Source of the DNA: an uncultured beta proteobacterium
Lineage (GTDB): Bacteria > Pseudomonadota > Gammaproteobacteria > Burkholderiales > Burkholderiaceae
NCBI GenBank assembly: GCA_903938955.1
Contig: CAJAFJ010000237.1
Location: forward strand, 1 to 6,977
DNA: 6,977 nucleotides
Reading direction: 5' to 3'
In this document: positions 1 to 6,977 of the stretch, in pieces
How positions within the stretch are numbered: position 1 is the stretch's first letter
Layout of the letters: each line of letters opens with the position of its first letter
Notes under the pieces: generated by a model
Databases searched by the model: none
What the model saw: only the letters and a program-made list of their open reading frames with translations
Told to the model about the DNA's origin: nothing
Translations under genes and position numbers: made by a program

Positions 1-1
1 C

Positions 2-133
2 AACAAGCGTGACGTGAGCTACGCCGAGATCGACGCGCCCCACGGCCATGATGCCTTTTTGCTCGATGACGCCCGCTACATGGGCGTGGTCAGCTCTTAT
101 TTTGATAGCGTAGCCAAAGAGGTGACGGCATGA
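2..133 (+). CDS. metX: Homoserine O-acyltransferase MetX, C-terminal 43 residues (5' end outside window)
   Basis: This is the tail of an alpha/beta-hydrolase-fold acyltransferase that activates homoserine with an acetyl or succinyl group in the methionine pathway. The reading frame is open from base 2 and stops at TGA 131-133. The visible segment contains [13 protein letters not shown]. In MetX proteins the His of GHDAF is the catalytic-triad histidine, here the 16th visible residue. The remainder is the usual short C-terminal helix. The stop codon overlaps the metW start (ATGA), the arrangement expected for metXW in Proteobacteria, and this supports the call despite the short fragment. Whether the donor is acetyl-CoA or succinyl-CoA cannot be judged, because the determining residues lie upstream of the window. 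Confidence 0.88.
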   Translation, partial: NKRDVSYAEIDAPHGHDAFLLDDARYMGVVSSYFDSVAKEVTA

Positions 134-711
134 CTGACATTGCCACCAAACACGCCCTCGGCCAACTGATCCCCGAAGGCTCACGCGTGCTCGACCTGGG
201 CTGTGGCGACGGTGCCATGCTGGCGCACCTGCAGCAAACCCGTGGCTGCACTGGCTATGGCGTTGAGATTGACGATGCCAATGTGCTGGCCTGCGTGCAG
301 CGCGGCGTCAACGTCATCCAGCTCAATCTGGACGAAGGCCTGGCCATGTTTGCCGACGCCTCGTTTGACGTGGTGCTGCAACTCGACACCCTGCAACACC
401 TGCGCAACGCCGAAGTGATGCTTCGCGAGACCGTGCGCGTGGGTCGGGTCGGTATCGTCGCCTTCCCCAACTTTGCGCACTGGCCGAACCGCCTGAGCAT
501 CTTGAAGGGCCGCATGCCGGTGACCAAGCGCCTGCCCTACCAGTGGTACGACACGCCCAACATCCGTGTCGGTACGCACGCTGATCTGGCGCTGCTGGCC
601 GAGCGTTGCGGCCTGCAAGTGCTCGACAGCTTTGGCCTGCAAAACGGCCATACCGTGCGCTTGGCGCCCAATCTGCTGGCGGGCACGTCGGTCTATCGCC
701 TGTCGCGCTGA
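130..711 (+). CDS. metW: Methionine biosynthesis protein MetW
   Basis: This is a 193-residue protein with a class I SAM-methyltransferase-like fold. It shows motif [10 protein letters not shown] (residues 20-28), an acidic residue at the end of the second strand (GVEID, E46), [13 protein letters not shown] (79-91), and the MetW-type segments [11 protein letters not shown] (112-122) and [12 protein letters not shown] (135-146). The length is normal for the family. The family is required with MetX for full homoserine acyltransferase activity in several Proteobacteria; no methyl-transfer reaction is firmly assigned to it. The ATG at 130 is preceded by AGAGG (118-122) at good spacing and overlaps the metX stop by four bases, so translation is probably coupled. 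No terminator is visible before chrA. Confidence 0.95.
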   Translation: MTDIATKHALGQLIPEGSRVLDLGCGDGAMLAHLQQTRGCTGYGVEIDDANVLACVQRGVNVIQLNLDEGLAMFADASFDVVLQLDTLQHLRNAEVMLRETVRVGRVGIVAFPNFAHWPNRLSILKGRMPVTKRLPYQWYDTPNIRVGTHADLALLAERCGLQVLDSFGLQNGHTVRLAPNLLAGTSVYRLSR

Positions 712-713
712 GG
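710..713 (+). promoter_or_regulatory. Shine-Dalgarno sequence that sets the chrA start
   Basis: GAGG overlaps the last two bases of the metW stop codon and lies 6 bases before GTG 720-722. A second GTG at 717 is only 3 bases away, too close for normal initiation. The frame is open upstream to an ATG at 606, but that start would read through the metW 3' end out of frame and add residues unlike a ChrA N terminus. Confidence 0.6.
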
Positions 714-719
714 TGCGTG

Positions 720-2090
<1,371 letters not shown>

Positions 2091-2100
2091 CCCGTCAGGC

Positions 2101-2754
2101 TTAACGCCAGTGGCGGTGACCCCCGCGGTAACCATCGCCGTAACCAATATTGAACTCAACGCCGGCAGGCGGGTAATAAGGGCGGTTGTAATAACCGCCT
2201 CGGTAAGCGGGCGGCGCCACGATCACCGTGCTGGACTCTATGTAGGCCGGTTGTTGGTCGGTGACCGCAGGCGTGTCCGTGGCGTTGCGTGCGCCCACTG
2301 GCGAGACCTGCAGCTGGATGCTCGGGCCCGGGTCGTTGGGCATTTGCACGGCGTACTGTCGGCCGGCAAATTCGTACACCACGTTGTAGCCGACCGTGCG
2401 GTTTTCATAAAAAGTCTGCATGCTGCAGCGCTGCACGTTTTGCACCTGCGCCATGGGGGCGCCCTCAATGCGATCGCCGAGGATGGCGCCGCCGAAAATG
2501 CCAATCATGGTGGCCGCTGCCTTGCCCGAGCCACCCCCCACCGCATTGCCCATCGCCCCGCCAGCAATACCGCCCATGAGCGCACCGGCGCCAGATTTGG
2601 GTGCCTGCACCGTCACTTGTTCCGTGCTGCACACTTGCCGGGGCACGCCGACCTGCTGCATCACAGGCGTCGAAGAAATGACCTGCCCCACGTCCTGTGC
2701 CAGACTCAGGCCGCTTGAAAGCATGGCGGCAGATAACAAAAGCAGTTTTTTCAT
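2101..2754 (-). CDS. Exported glycine-zipper 2TM domain protein
   Basis: This 217-residue protein starts with a Sec signal peptide: a KK pair, a hydrophobic core and SLA before Q20, giving a likely cut after A19. There is no lipobox cysteine, so it is probably not a lipoprotein. Residues about 55-94 form a glycine zipper with repeated GxxxG-like spacing (SGAGALMGGIAGGAMGNAVG, then IGIFGGAILGD). The family relates to the 17-kDa surface antigen and SlyB-like envelope proteins. Two cysteines, C42 and C110, could form a periplasmic disulfide. The C terminus (183-217) is rich in Tyr, Gly, Arg and Pro. The usual role is outer-membrane or envelope integrity, not proven for this member. It converges on chrA with a 10-base gap and reads in the same direction as roxA. 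No good Shine-Dalgarno sequence precedes ATG 2754-2752. Confidence 0.85.
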   Translation of the reverse strand: MKKLLLLSAAMLSSGLSLAQDVGQVISSTPVMQQVGVPRQVCSTEQVTVQAPKSGAGALMGGIAGGAMGNAVGGGSGKAAATMIGIFGGAILGDRIEGAPMAQVQNVQRCSMQTFYENRTVGYNVVYEFAGRQYAVQMPNDPGPSIQLQVSPVGARNATDTPAVTDQQPAYIESSTVIVAPPAYRGGYYNRPYYPPAGVEFNIGYGDGYRGGHRHWR

Positions 2755-2899
2755 AATGTCATGGTGGTTTGAAGTTAGCCCGAATCATGAACCCTGACGC
2801 GCAGCATCGGATAAGCTTTCGGTGAAGCCACGGTAAAGATCATCGGATGTGTAACAGTTCTTTCGAATGAATTTTCCGCTGCTCGTACCCTGGCTCGCC
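2755..2899 (-). promoter_or_regulatory. Intergenic region upstream of the glycine-zipper gene
   Basis: These 145 bases separate roxA from the glycine-zipper gene, both on the minus strand, and presumably carry the latter's promoter. I see no convincing sigma-70 -35/-10 pair and no terminator for roxA. The region does contain an imperfect palindrome at 2858-2871, an eight-base direct repeat CATCGGAT at 2805-2812 and 2841-2848, and a lower GC content than the flanking genes. No small gene is evident. Confidence 0.4.
2858..2871. repeat. Imperfect 14-base palindrome, possible operator
   Basis: The + strand reads TTCTTTCGAATGAA. It is symmetric around TTCGAA with one mismatched pair (fourth and eleventh positions). 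It lies about 105 bases upstream of the glycine-zipper start, a position compatible with an activator or repressor site. Six-base TTCGAA cores occur by chance, so this is only suggestive. Confidence 0.3.
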
Positions 2900-4048
2900 T
2901 CAGTCCCGAAAATACCAGAACCCGGCGTTCACCCACTCGGTTAACTGGCTGGCAAACGCGGGATTTTGCAGCCCGGTCGCGAGCAAGTCATGGCTCAACT
3001 CGTCGTTATCGCACAGCGCGATCACGGCTTGCTGGCAGGCCGGGCCAAACGCAAAGCGCTCGCCGTCGATGTAGCACACGCCTTGCGCCACGGTCTCGTC
3101 CAGATAAAAACAGCGCAGGCCGCCGGTACGGATCAGGGGCTGATCCAGCAGTTGTTCAGCCACCTCTTCAGCGTCCAGAGCATCGTCGTCCAGCGCCTGC
3201 AGGTCCAGCGCGCATTTGGTCTTGGAAAAGTAGCTGCCGGCAAAGTCGGCCATCAGCGTGTCGTTGTCCAGCACGGCTTGCAGGTGGGCTTTGATCATGG
3301 CGAAATCGCTGGGGTTGATCTGGCCCTGGTGCTGGTCAATCGGGCGCTTGGGGTCGCTGATGAGGGTCTTGCCCAGCTCTTTATCGATCACGTAATCGGC
3401 CAGACCGCTGAGCAGGTCGGAGTTGGACTTGGCCCGGAAGCCGACCGAGAAACTCATCGACTCTTCCAGCGTCACGCCGTCGTGCGGAAAACCTGGCGGA
3501 ATGTACAAAATATCGCCGGGCAGCAGTTCGGTATCAATGATGGGCTCAAACGGGTCCACATGCAGCAGCGCGGCATGGGCGGCAAACTGGCGGTGCTCGC
3601 CCTTGTCGCCCACGCGCCAGTTGCGCCGGCCCGAGCCCTGGCAGATGAACACGTCGTACAAATCAATGTGCGGGCCCACACCGCCGCCGGGCGTGGCGTA
3701 GCTGATCATCACATCGTCCAGCCGCCATTTGGGGATGAAGGCAAACGGCTTGACCAGCTCGGCCACCTCGGGCGACCAGTGGTTGACGGCCTGCACCACC
3801 AGCGTCCAGCCCTCTTTGCCAAAGCGTTTGTAGGACTCGAACGGGCCGTTTTCAGCCTGCCATTCGCCGTCTTTTTTGAACACCAGACGGGATTCAACCT
3901 CTTCCTCGCAGGCCAGCCCGGCCAGGTCGTTGGGGCTGATCAGGTCCTCAAAATGTTGAAACCCCTGGCGGATGACGACCGGCTTTTGCTGCCAGTAATG
4001 TTCCATGAACTGTTCAAGGGTGAAGTCGGCCAGATGGAGTGTGAGCAT
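2900..4048 (-). CDS. roxA: Ribosomal protein uL16 3-hydroxylase RoxA (YcfD-like, JmjC/cupin oxygenase)
   Basis: This 382-residue cytosolic Fe(II)/2-oxoglutarate oxygenase matches the E. coli YcfD/RoxA type, which hydroxylates an arginine of ribosomal protein uL16 (Arg81 in E. coli) and is about the same length. The JmjC fold is shown by PHIDLYDVFICQGSGRRNWR (126-145). The iron-binding triad is H127, D129 and H189 (IPPGFPHDGVTLEESMSFSVGFR). R141/R142 lie where 2-oxoglutarate contacts are expected. A helical linker and a winged-helix-like C-terminal domain (about 295-382) follow. I chose ATG 4048-4046 because MLTLHLADFTLEQFMEHYW is the family N terminus. A longer frame from 4240 would add 64 non-homologous residues and cross the divergent DUF3800 gene. 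No clear Shine-Dalgarno sequence precedes this ATG. Confidence 0.93.
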   Translation of the reverse strand: MLTLHLADFTLEQFMEHYWQQKPVVIRQGFQHFEDLISPNDLAGLACEEEVESRLVFKKDGEWQAENGPFESYKRFGKEGWTLVVQAVNHWSPEVAELVKPFAFIPKWRLDDVMISYATPGGGVGPHIDLYDVFICQGSGRRNWRVGDKGEHRQFAAHAALLHVDPFEPIIDTELLPGDILYIPPGFPHDGVTLEESMSFSVGFRAKSNSDLLSGLADYVIDKELGKTLISDPKRPIDQHQGQINPSDFAMIKAHLQAVLDNDTLMADFAGSYFSKTKCALDLQALDDDALDAEEVAEQLLDQPLIRTGGLRCFYLDETVAQGVCYIDGERFAFGPACQQAVIALCDNDELSHDLLATGLQNPAFASQLTEWVNAGFWYFRD

Positions 4049-4142
4049 GGGGGCGCCAGATGAAAAACGGGAAGTATCGCACCGCCCAAGCGTCAGCAAA
4101 CCACGGCTCACCCGTTCGGTTCGTTGCCCCATAATTCGCCAA
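4049..4142. promoter_or_regulatory. Divergent promoter region between roxA and the DUF3800 gene
   Basis: These 94 bases separate the two divergent starts and must hold both promoters unless they lie inside coding sequence. On the + strand CATAAT at 4130-4135 is a good -10 hexamer (5 of 6), but the -35 position is poor (CTCACC at 4107-4112, spacing 17, 3 of 6). On the minus strand GATACT (complement of 4073-4078) is a weaker -10 for roxA, with TTGCTG 15 bases upstream. All of these are judged by eye. Confidence 0.4.
4130..4135 (+). promoter_or_regulatory. Probable -10 hexamer of the DUF3800 gene, giving a leaderless transcript
   Basis: CATAAT ends 7 bases before the ATG at 4143. Transcription would therefore be expected to begin at or within a base or two of the start codon. 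The intervening bases (TCGCCAA) contain no Shine-Dalgarno sequence, consistent with leaderless translation. Confidence 0.4.
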
Positions 4143-5000
4143 ATGACTCCGCAGCAATTCTCATTATTTGAAAACGAAGAACCACTTACCGCACAAGTGG
4201 TGGTTGAGCCCGAAGTTACGCCAGCAGGGAAGTTCAGCAACTACGTTGTCTATGTCGATGAAAGTGGCGATCACGGCATGCAGACGGTGGACGACAACTA
4301 CCCGGTATTTGTGCTGGCCTTTTGTGTCTTTCACAAACGGTATTACAGCGAAAAGGTGGTTCCGGCCCTGCAGAAGTTCAAGTTCAATCATTTCGGCCAT
4401 GACTTGGCGGTGCTGCACGAGCATGAAATTCGCAAGGAAAAGGGGGACTTCAAGTTTCAAACCCGGCAGCACAAGCAGGATTTCCTGGTAGAGCTGACGA
4501 GCATCATTGAGGCCAGCAACTTCATTTTGATCAGTTGCGTGATCGACAAAGAGCAACTGCGTAGCAAGCCAGGCATACCGCCGAACCCTTATCACTTGGC
4601 GCTGGGGTTTTGTCTGGAGACGCTTTATGAGCTGCTGCAGGAGAAAAACCAGGACGACAAGTTAACCCATGTGGTGGTGGAGTGCAGGGGAAAAAAGGAA
4701 GATAACGAACTGGAGTTGGAGTTCCGCCGCATTTGTGATGGTGCAAACCGCTGGGGAAAGTCGTTGCCCTTTGACGTCAAGTTCGCAGACAAAAAGGTGA
4801 ATTCGGCAGGTTTGCAGTTGGCCGATCTGGTCGCGCGGCCCATCGGTTTGAGCGTGTTGCGCCCTGAGCAGGACAACCGGGCTTTCGATGTGCTGAAGCG
4901 CAAGTTTTTCTGCTGTGGTGGCCGGAAAAACGTTGGCGAGGGTTTTGAAAACTGGGGCTTAAAAATTTATCCGGACCCAGAAAGCGAAAAGCCCCGATGA
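4143..5000 (+). CDS. DUF3800 family protein, putative metal-dependent nuclease
   Basis: This is a 285-residue protein. The DUF3800 signatures are YVVYVDESGDHG (34-45) near the start and SAGLQLADLVARPIG (221-235) near the end. Between them lie HEHE (92-95), ISCVIDKEQL (130-139) and HVVVECRGKKED (176-187). The spaced acidic residues D39/E40, D135, E180 and D228 on predicted strands resemble an RNase H-like metal site, but no biochemical function is established for the family. Residues 5-9 (QFSLF) resemble a sliding-clamp binding pentapeptide, followed by an acidic, probably flexible stretch (10-33). ATG 4143 is preferred because the frame upstream (to 4005) overlaps roxA and looks non-coding. 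Four sampled 60-base lines average 50% GC against about 67% in neighbouring genes, a sign of horizontal origin. It precedes the NERD-helicase gene by 167 bases on the same strand. Confidence 0.85.
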   Translation: MTPQQFSLFENEEPLTAQVVVEPEVTPAGKFSNYVVYVDESGDHGMQTVDDNYPVFVLAFCVFHKRYYSEKVVPALQKFKFNHFGHDLAVLHEHEIRKEKGDFKFQTRQHKQDFLVELTSIIEASNFILISCVIDKEQLRSKPGIPPNPYHLALGFCLETLYELLQEKNQDDKLTHVVVECRGKKEDNELELEFRRICDGANRWGKSLPFDVKFADKKVNSAGLQLADLVARPIGLSVLRPEQDNRAFDVLKRKFFCCGGRKNVGEGFENWGLKIYPDPESEKPR

Positions 5001-5013
5001 ACTCACCGAGGCT
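4990..5013 (+). terminator. Weak hairpin at the end of the DUF3800 gene
   Basis: AGCCCCG (4990-4996) can pair with CGAGGCT (5007-5013) with one mismatch around a loop of about 10 bases. The hairpin overlaps the stop codon and no T-run follows, so it is at best a weak or Rho-assisted terminator. Confidence 0.2.
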
Positions 5014-5040
5014 GTAACGCCGACCAGGAACCCCCAATCC

Positions 5041-5054
5041 ACTTGTCGGCAAGT
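5041..5054. repeat. Inverted repeat ACTTG-N4-CAAGT
   Basis: ACTTGTCGGCAAGT has five-base perfect arms. The next pair inwards is a T/G wobble and the innermost is C/G. Its right arm runs into TATAAA (5054-5059), which looks like a -10 but has no matching -35. The symmetry is typical of a small dimeric repressor site; no regulator gene is in view. Confidence 0.4.
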
Positions 5055-5062
5055 ATAAAACA

Positions 5063-5079
5063 GATGCCCATTGGGCATC
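5063..5079. repeat. Perfect palindrome GATGCCCA-T-TGGGCATC
   Basis: The two eight-base arms are exact reverse complements around a single base. In DNA this fits an operator for a dimeric regulator. As RNA the one-base loop is too tight, so a transcription terminator is unlikely, and no T-run follows. It lies about 90 bases before the NERD-helicase start, and its CCCATT core recurs in the inverted repeat at 5113-5135. Confidence 0.6.
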
Positions 5080-5112
5080 AATGCAACTCGCTGTTGATGT
5101 CTTCAAGCCCGC

Positions 5113-5135
5113 CCCATTGACGGCGCCATAATGGG
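5113..5135. repeat. Inverted repeat CCCATT-N11-AATGGG overlapping the likely helicase promoter
   Basis: CCCATT (5113-5118) and AATGGG (5130-5135) are exact reverse complements 11 bases apart, so their centres are 17 bases apart. The site covers the proposed -35 and most of the spacer of the promoter at 5117-5146, where a bound dimer would block RNA polymerase. Confidence 0.4.
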
Positions 5136-5146
5136 CCACAAACAAT
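5117..5146 (+). promoter_or_regulatory. Candidate sigma-70 promoter of the NERD-helicase gene
   Basis: TTGACG (5117-5122, 5 of 6) is followed after 18 bases by AACAAT (5141-5146, 4 of 6). Initiation near 5153 would leave a leader of about 15 bases, including the last bases of the purine-rich GGGACGGGAT (5151-5160) that could serve as ribosome-binding site. A second possible -10, CATAAT at 5127-5132, lacks a -35. Confidence 0.35.
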
Positions 5147-5167
5147 CTCAGGGACGGGATAACAACA

Positions 5168-6977
5168 ATGGCTACCTTGATACCGGCGCTTGGCGCCTGC
5201 GTGTCGCGCATGACGTCAGGCGAAAAGCGCTTGGCCGAACGGCTTGAACAAAAACTCGACGACGACTACCTGCTCTGGTACGACGTGCCGATGGGCCCGC
5301 GCTATGCGCACCCCGACTTTTGCGTGATGCACCCGCGCCGGGGCATTCTGATTCTGGAAGTCAAAGACTGGAAGCTCGGCTCCACCATTCTGCACGCCGA
5401 CAAGAATAATTGGGAAATCATGGTTAGCGGCGTGCCAAAAACCGTCCCCAACCCGCTGGAGCAAGCCCGCCAGTACGCGCACCAAGTCGTCGACGCCCTC
5501 AAACGCGACCCGCAACTGGTGCAGCCAGACGGCAATCACCAAGGCAATCTCGCCTTTCCGTGGAGCTACGGCGTGGTGTTGACCCACATCAGCCGCAAAC
5601 AATTTGAAGCGGCCGAACTACAGCACGCTATTGAGCCCAATCGCGTTATCTGCCAGGACGAAATGCTGGAGGCAGTCGGCGCCGAAGAGCTGCAAAGCCG
5701 TCTGTGGGACATGTTCCCGTACATGATGCGCGGCGTCATGAGCCTGCCGCAGCTTGACCGCGTGCGCTGGATCATGTTCCCGCAAGTGCGCGTGCAAACC
5801 CAGGGCGCGCTGTTTGACGACAGCGATCTGGACGCCGAACTGCCCAGCCTTATGCAGGTGATGGACCTGCAGCAAGAGCAACTGGCGCGCAGCTTGGGCG
5901 ACGGCCACCGCGTCATTCACGGCGTGGCCGGTTCCGGCAAAACCATGATCCTCGGCTACCGCGCCGAGTACCTGGCCAAGGCCCACACGCAGGCCAGTAA
6001 ACCGATCCTGATCCTTTGCTACAACGAGCCGCTGGCCGTCAAACTGGACTCGGTGATGCAGGCCAAAGGGCTGAATGAGCGGGTGCATGCGCGGCATTTT
6101 CACAAATGGTGCCGCGACCAACTGGTGGCCTTTGGGCAAACCCTGCCAGACCCGCGCCAGCAAGTCGGCGCGCTGATGGAAGACATGGTGCTGCGCGTCA
6201 TCAGTGGCGTGGACCGCCAGCAAATCCCCAGCGGCCAATACCAGGCCGTGCTGATCGATGAAGGCCACGACTTTGCCCCCGAGTGGCTCAAGCTGGTGAC
6301 GCAAATGGTGGACCCCACCACCAACAGCCTGCTGGTGCTGTACGACGATGCGCAAAGCATTTACGAGCGCAGCCGCAGTAAACAGTTCAGCTTCAAAAGC
6401 GTGGGCATTCAGGCGCAAGGCCGCACCACCATTCTGAAAATCAACTACCGCAACACCCGCCAGATACTGCAAACCGCCAGCCTGATTGCCGCTGACCTGC
6501 TGACCGCCGACGACAAGGACGATGACGGCATCCCGCTGCTCAAACCCATCAGCTGCGGGCGCGATGGCGAGGCGCCGCTGATCATCCACCTGCCCACCCT
6601 GCGCGCCGAAGCCACCAAGATTGCCGACCTGCTAAACGCCGCGCACCAAGAGGGCCACGCGTGGGCCGACATGGCCGTGCTGTGCCGCCACCATCACGAG
6701 ATGATTGAGTGCGCCCAAGCCCTGAACCGCTGGCAACTGCCGTTTGAGGTGCGCAAAGGATCCGGCAGTTTTCATCCGCATGAGGACAGCATCAAGGTGA
6801 TGACCATGCACGCCAGCAAAGGGCTGGAGTTCCCCGTGGTGGCGCTGATGGGCGTGGGGCAGATGCCCGCTGCGGGCGAGGACGAGCGGGACGAGGCGCG
6901 GCTGTTTTATGTCGGGGCGACGAGGGCGACGCAGCGGTTGGTGATTGGGGCTAGTGGGGATGGGGGATTTGGGACGA
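5168..6977 (+). CDS. NERD nuclease-UvrD/Rep-type helicase fusion (3' end outside window)
   Basis: 603 residues are visible with no stop before the window end. An N-terminal NERD domain (about 15-150) shows HPDF (D50) and ILEVKDW (E64, K66), the D...ExK layout of restriction-endonuclease-like nucleases. A superfamily 1 helicase follows. Its motifs are a Q-motif-like stretch DLQQEQLA (233-240), Walker A GVAGSGKT (252-259), motif II VLIDEGHDF (361-369), motif III LLVLYDDAQSIY (388-399), motif IV INYRNTRQI (425-433), motif V VMTMHASKGLEFPVV (544-558) and motif VI LFYVGATRATQRL (579-591). All ATPase motifs look intact, so little is missing. The protein should couple ATP-driven DNA unwinding to cleavage; its true role (repair, plasmid or phage defence) is unknown. 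ATG 5168 is the only plausible start, since an in-frame stop lies at 5129-5131. RNA polymerase-independent context is limited to the upstream DUF3800 gene. Confidence 0.9.
   Translation, partial: MATLIPALGACVSRMTSGEKRLAERLEQKLDDDYLLWYDVPMGPRYAHPDFCVMHPRRGILILEVKDWKLGSTILHADKNNWEIMVSGVPKTVPNPLEQARQYAHQVVDALKRDPQLVQPDGNHQGNLAFPWSYGVVLTHISRKQFEAAELQHAIEPNRVICQDEMLEAVGAEELQSRLWDMFPYMMRGVMSLPQLDRVRWIMFPQVRVQTQGALFDDSDLDAELPSLMQVMDLQQEQLARSLGDGHRVIHGVAGSGKTMILGYRAEYLAKAHTQASKPILILCYNEPLAVKLDSVMQAKGLNERVHARHFHKWCRDQLVAFGQTLPDPRQQVGALMEDMVLRVISGVDRQQIPSGQYQAVLIDEGHDFAPEWLKLVTQMVDPTTNSLLVLYDDAQSIYERSRSKQFSFKSVGIQAQGRTTILKINYRNTRQILQTASLIAADLLTADDKDDDGIPLLKPISCGRDGEAPLIIHLPTLRAEATKIADLLNAAHQEGHAWADMAVLCRHHHEMIECAQALNRWQLPFEVRKGSGSFHPHEDSIKVMTMHASKGLEFPVVALMGVGQMPAAGEDERDEARLFYVGATRATQRLVIGASGDGGFGT

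Noticed and set aside
2110..2718. Open frame on the + strand (202 codons) opposite the glycine-zipper gene
   Set aside because: It is rich in Arg, His and Ala with no signal or domain, whereas the minus-strand product has a clear signal peptide and glycine zipper.
2966..4063. Long open frame on the + strand (365 codons) opposite roxA
   Set aside because: It is the antisense of a well-recognised gene, with no recognisable motif and shadow-like composition.
4005..4142. N-terminal extension of the DUF3800 protein by 46 residues
   Set aside because: It overlaps the roxA 5' end antisense and reads as noise. The motif-bearing N terminus begins at 4143.
4049..4240. N-terminal extension of roxA by 64 residues (ATG at 4240 on the minus strand)
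   Set aside because: The added residues have no family resemblance and would overlap the divergent DUF3800 gene. The conserved N terminus starts at 4048.
5064..5120. 18-codon reading frame starting inside the 5063-5079 palindrome, a possible leader peptide
   Set aside because: There is no ribosome-binding sequence, no run of regulatory codons and no attenuator hairpin after it.
5618..6589. Long open frame on the minus strand (323 codons) opposite the NERD-helicase gene
   Set aside because: It is a shadow of a high-GC gene. Its protein is His/Gln/Val-rich without domains, while the + strand frame carries every NERD and UvrD motif in order.

Overview
The window looks like chromosome from a high-GC betaproteobacterium, most probably a Comamonadaceae member (Rhodoferax, Polaromonas or Acidovorax-like). 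The basis is the metX-metW pair, the C-ending codon preference of most genes, and the overall look of the chrA, roxA and NERD-helicase proteins. No rRNA, tRNA, CRISPR array or insertion sequence is visible, and the family assignment is by recognition, not by search.

Left part (1-2090, + strand): the 3' end of metX (homoserine O-acyltransferase) overlaps metW by four bases. metW is followed after 8 bases by chrA, a two-domain chromate transporter. These three probably form one transcript. chrA converges, with only 10 bases between, on a minus-strand gene for an exported glycine-zipper protein (2101-2754).

Middle (2755-4142): an intergenic stretch of 145 bases with an imperfect palindrome, then roxA on the minus strand, the Fe(II)/2-oxoglutarate oxygenase that hydroxylates ribosomal protein uL16. 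roxA diverges from the next gene across 94 bases.

Right part (4143-6977, + strand): a DUF3800 protein, and after 167 bases a large NERD-nuclease/UvrD-helicase fusion that runs off the end of the window. The DUF3800 gene is clearly lower in GC than its surroundings (about 50% against about 67% in sampled lines), has no visible Shine-Dalgarno sequence, and begins with a pentapeptide that resembles the DNA sliding-clamp binding motif. The space before the helicase gene holds several inverted repeats. One 15-base element there closely matches sequence at the DUF3800 start. This right-hand pair is the accessory part of the window and the best candidate for an uncharacterised DNA repair or defence module. 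That function is inference; the other genes are ordinary housekeeping or stress genes.
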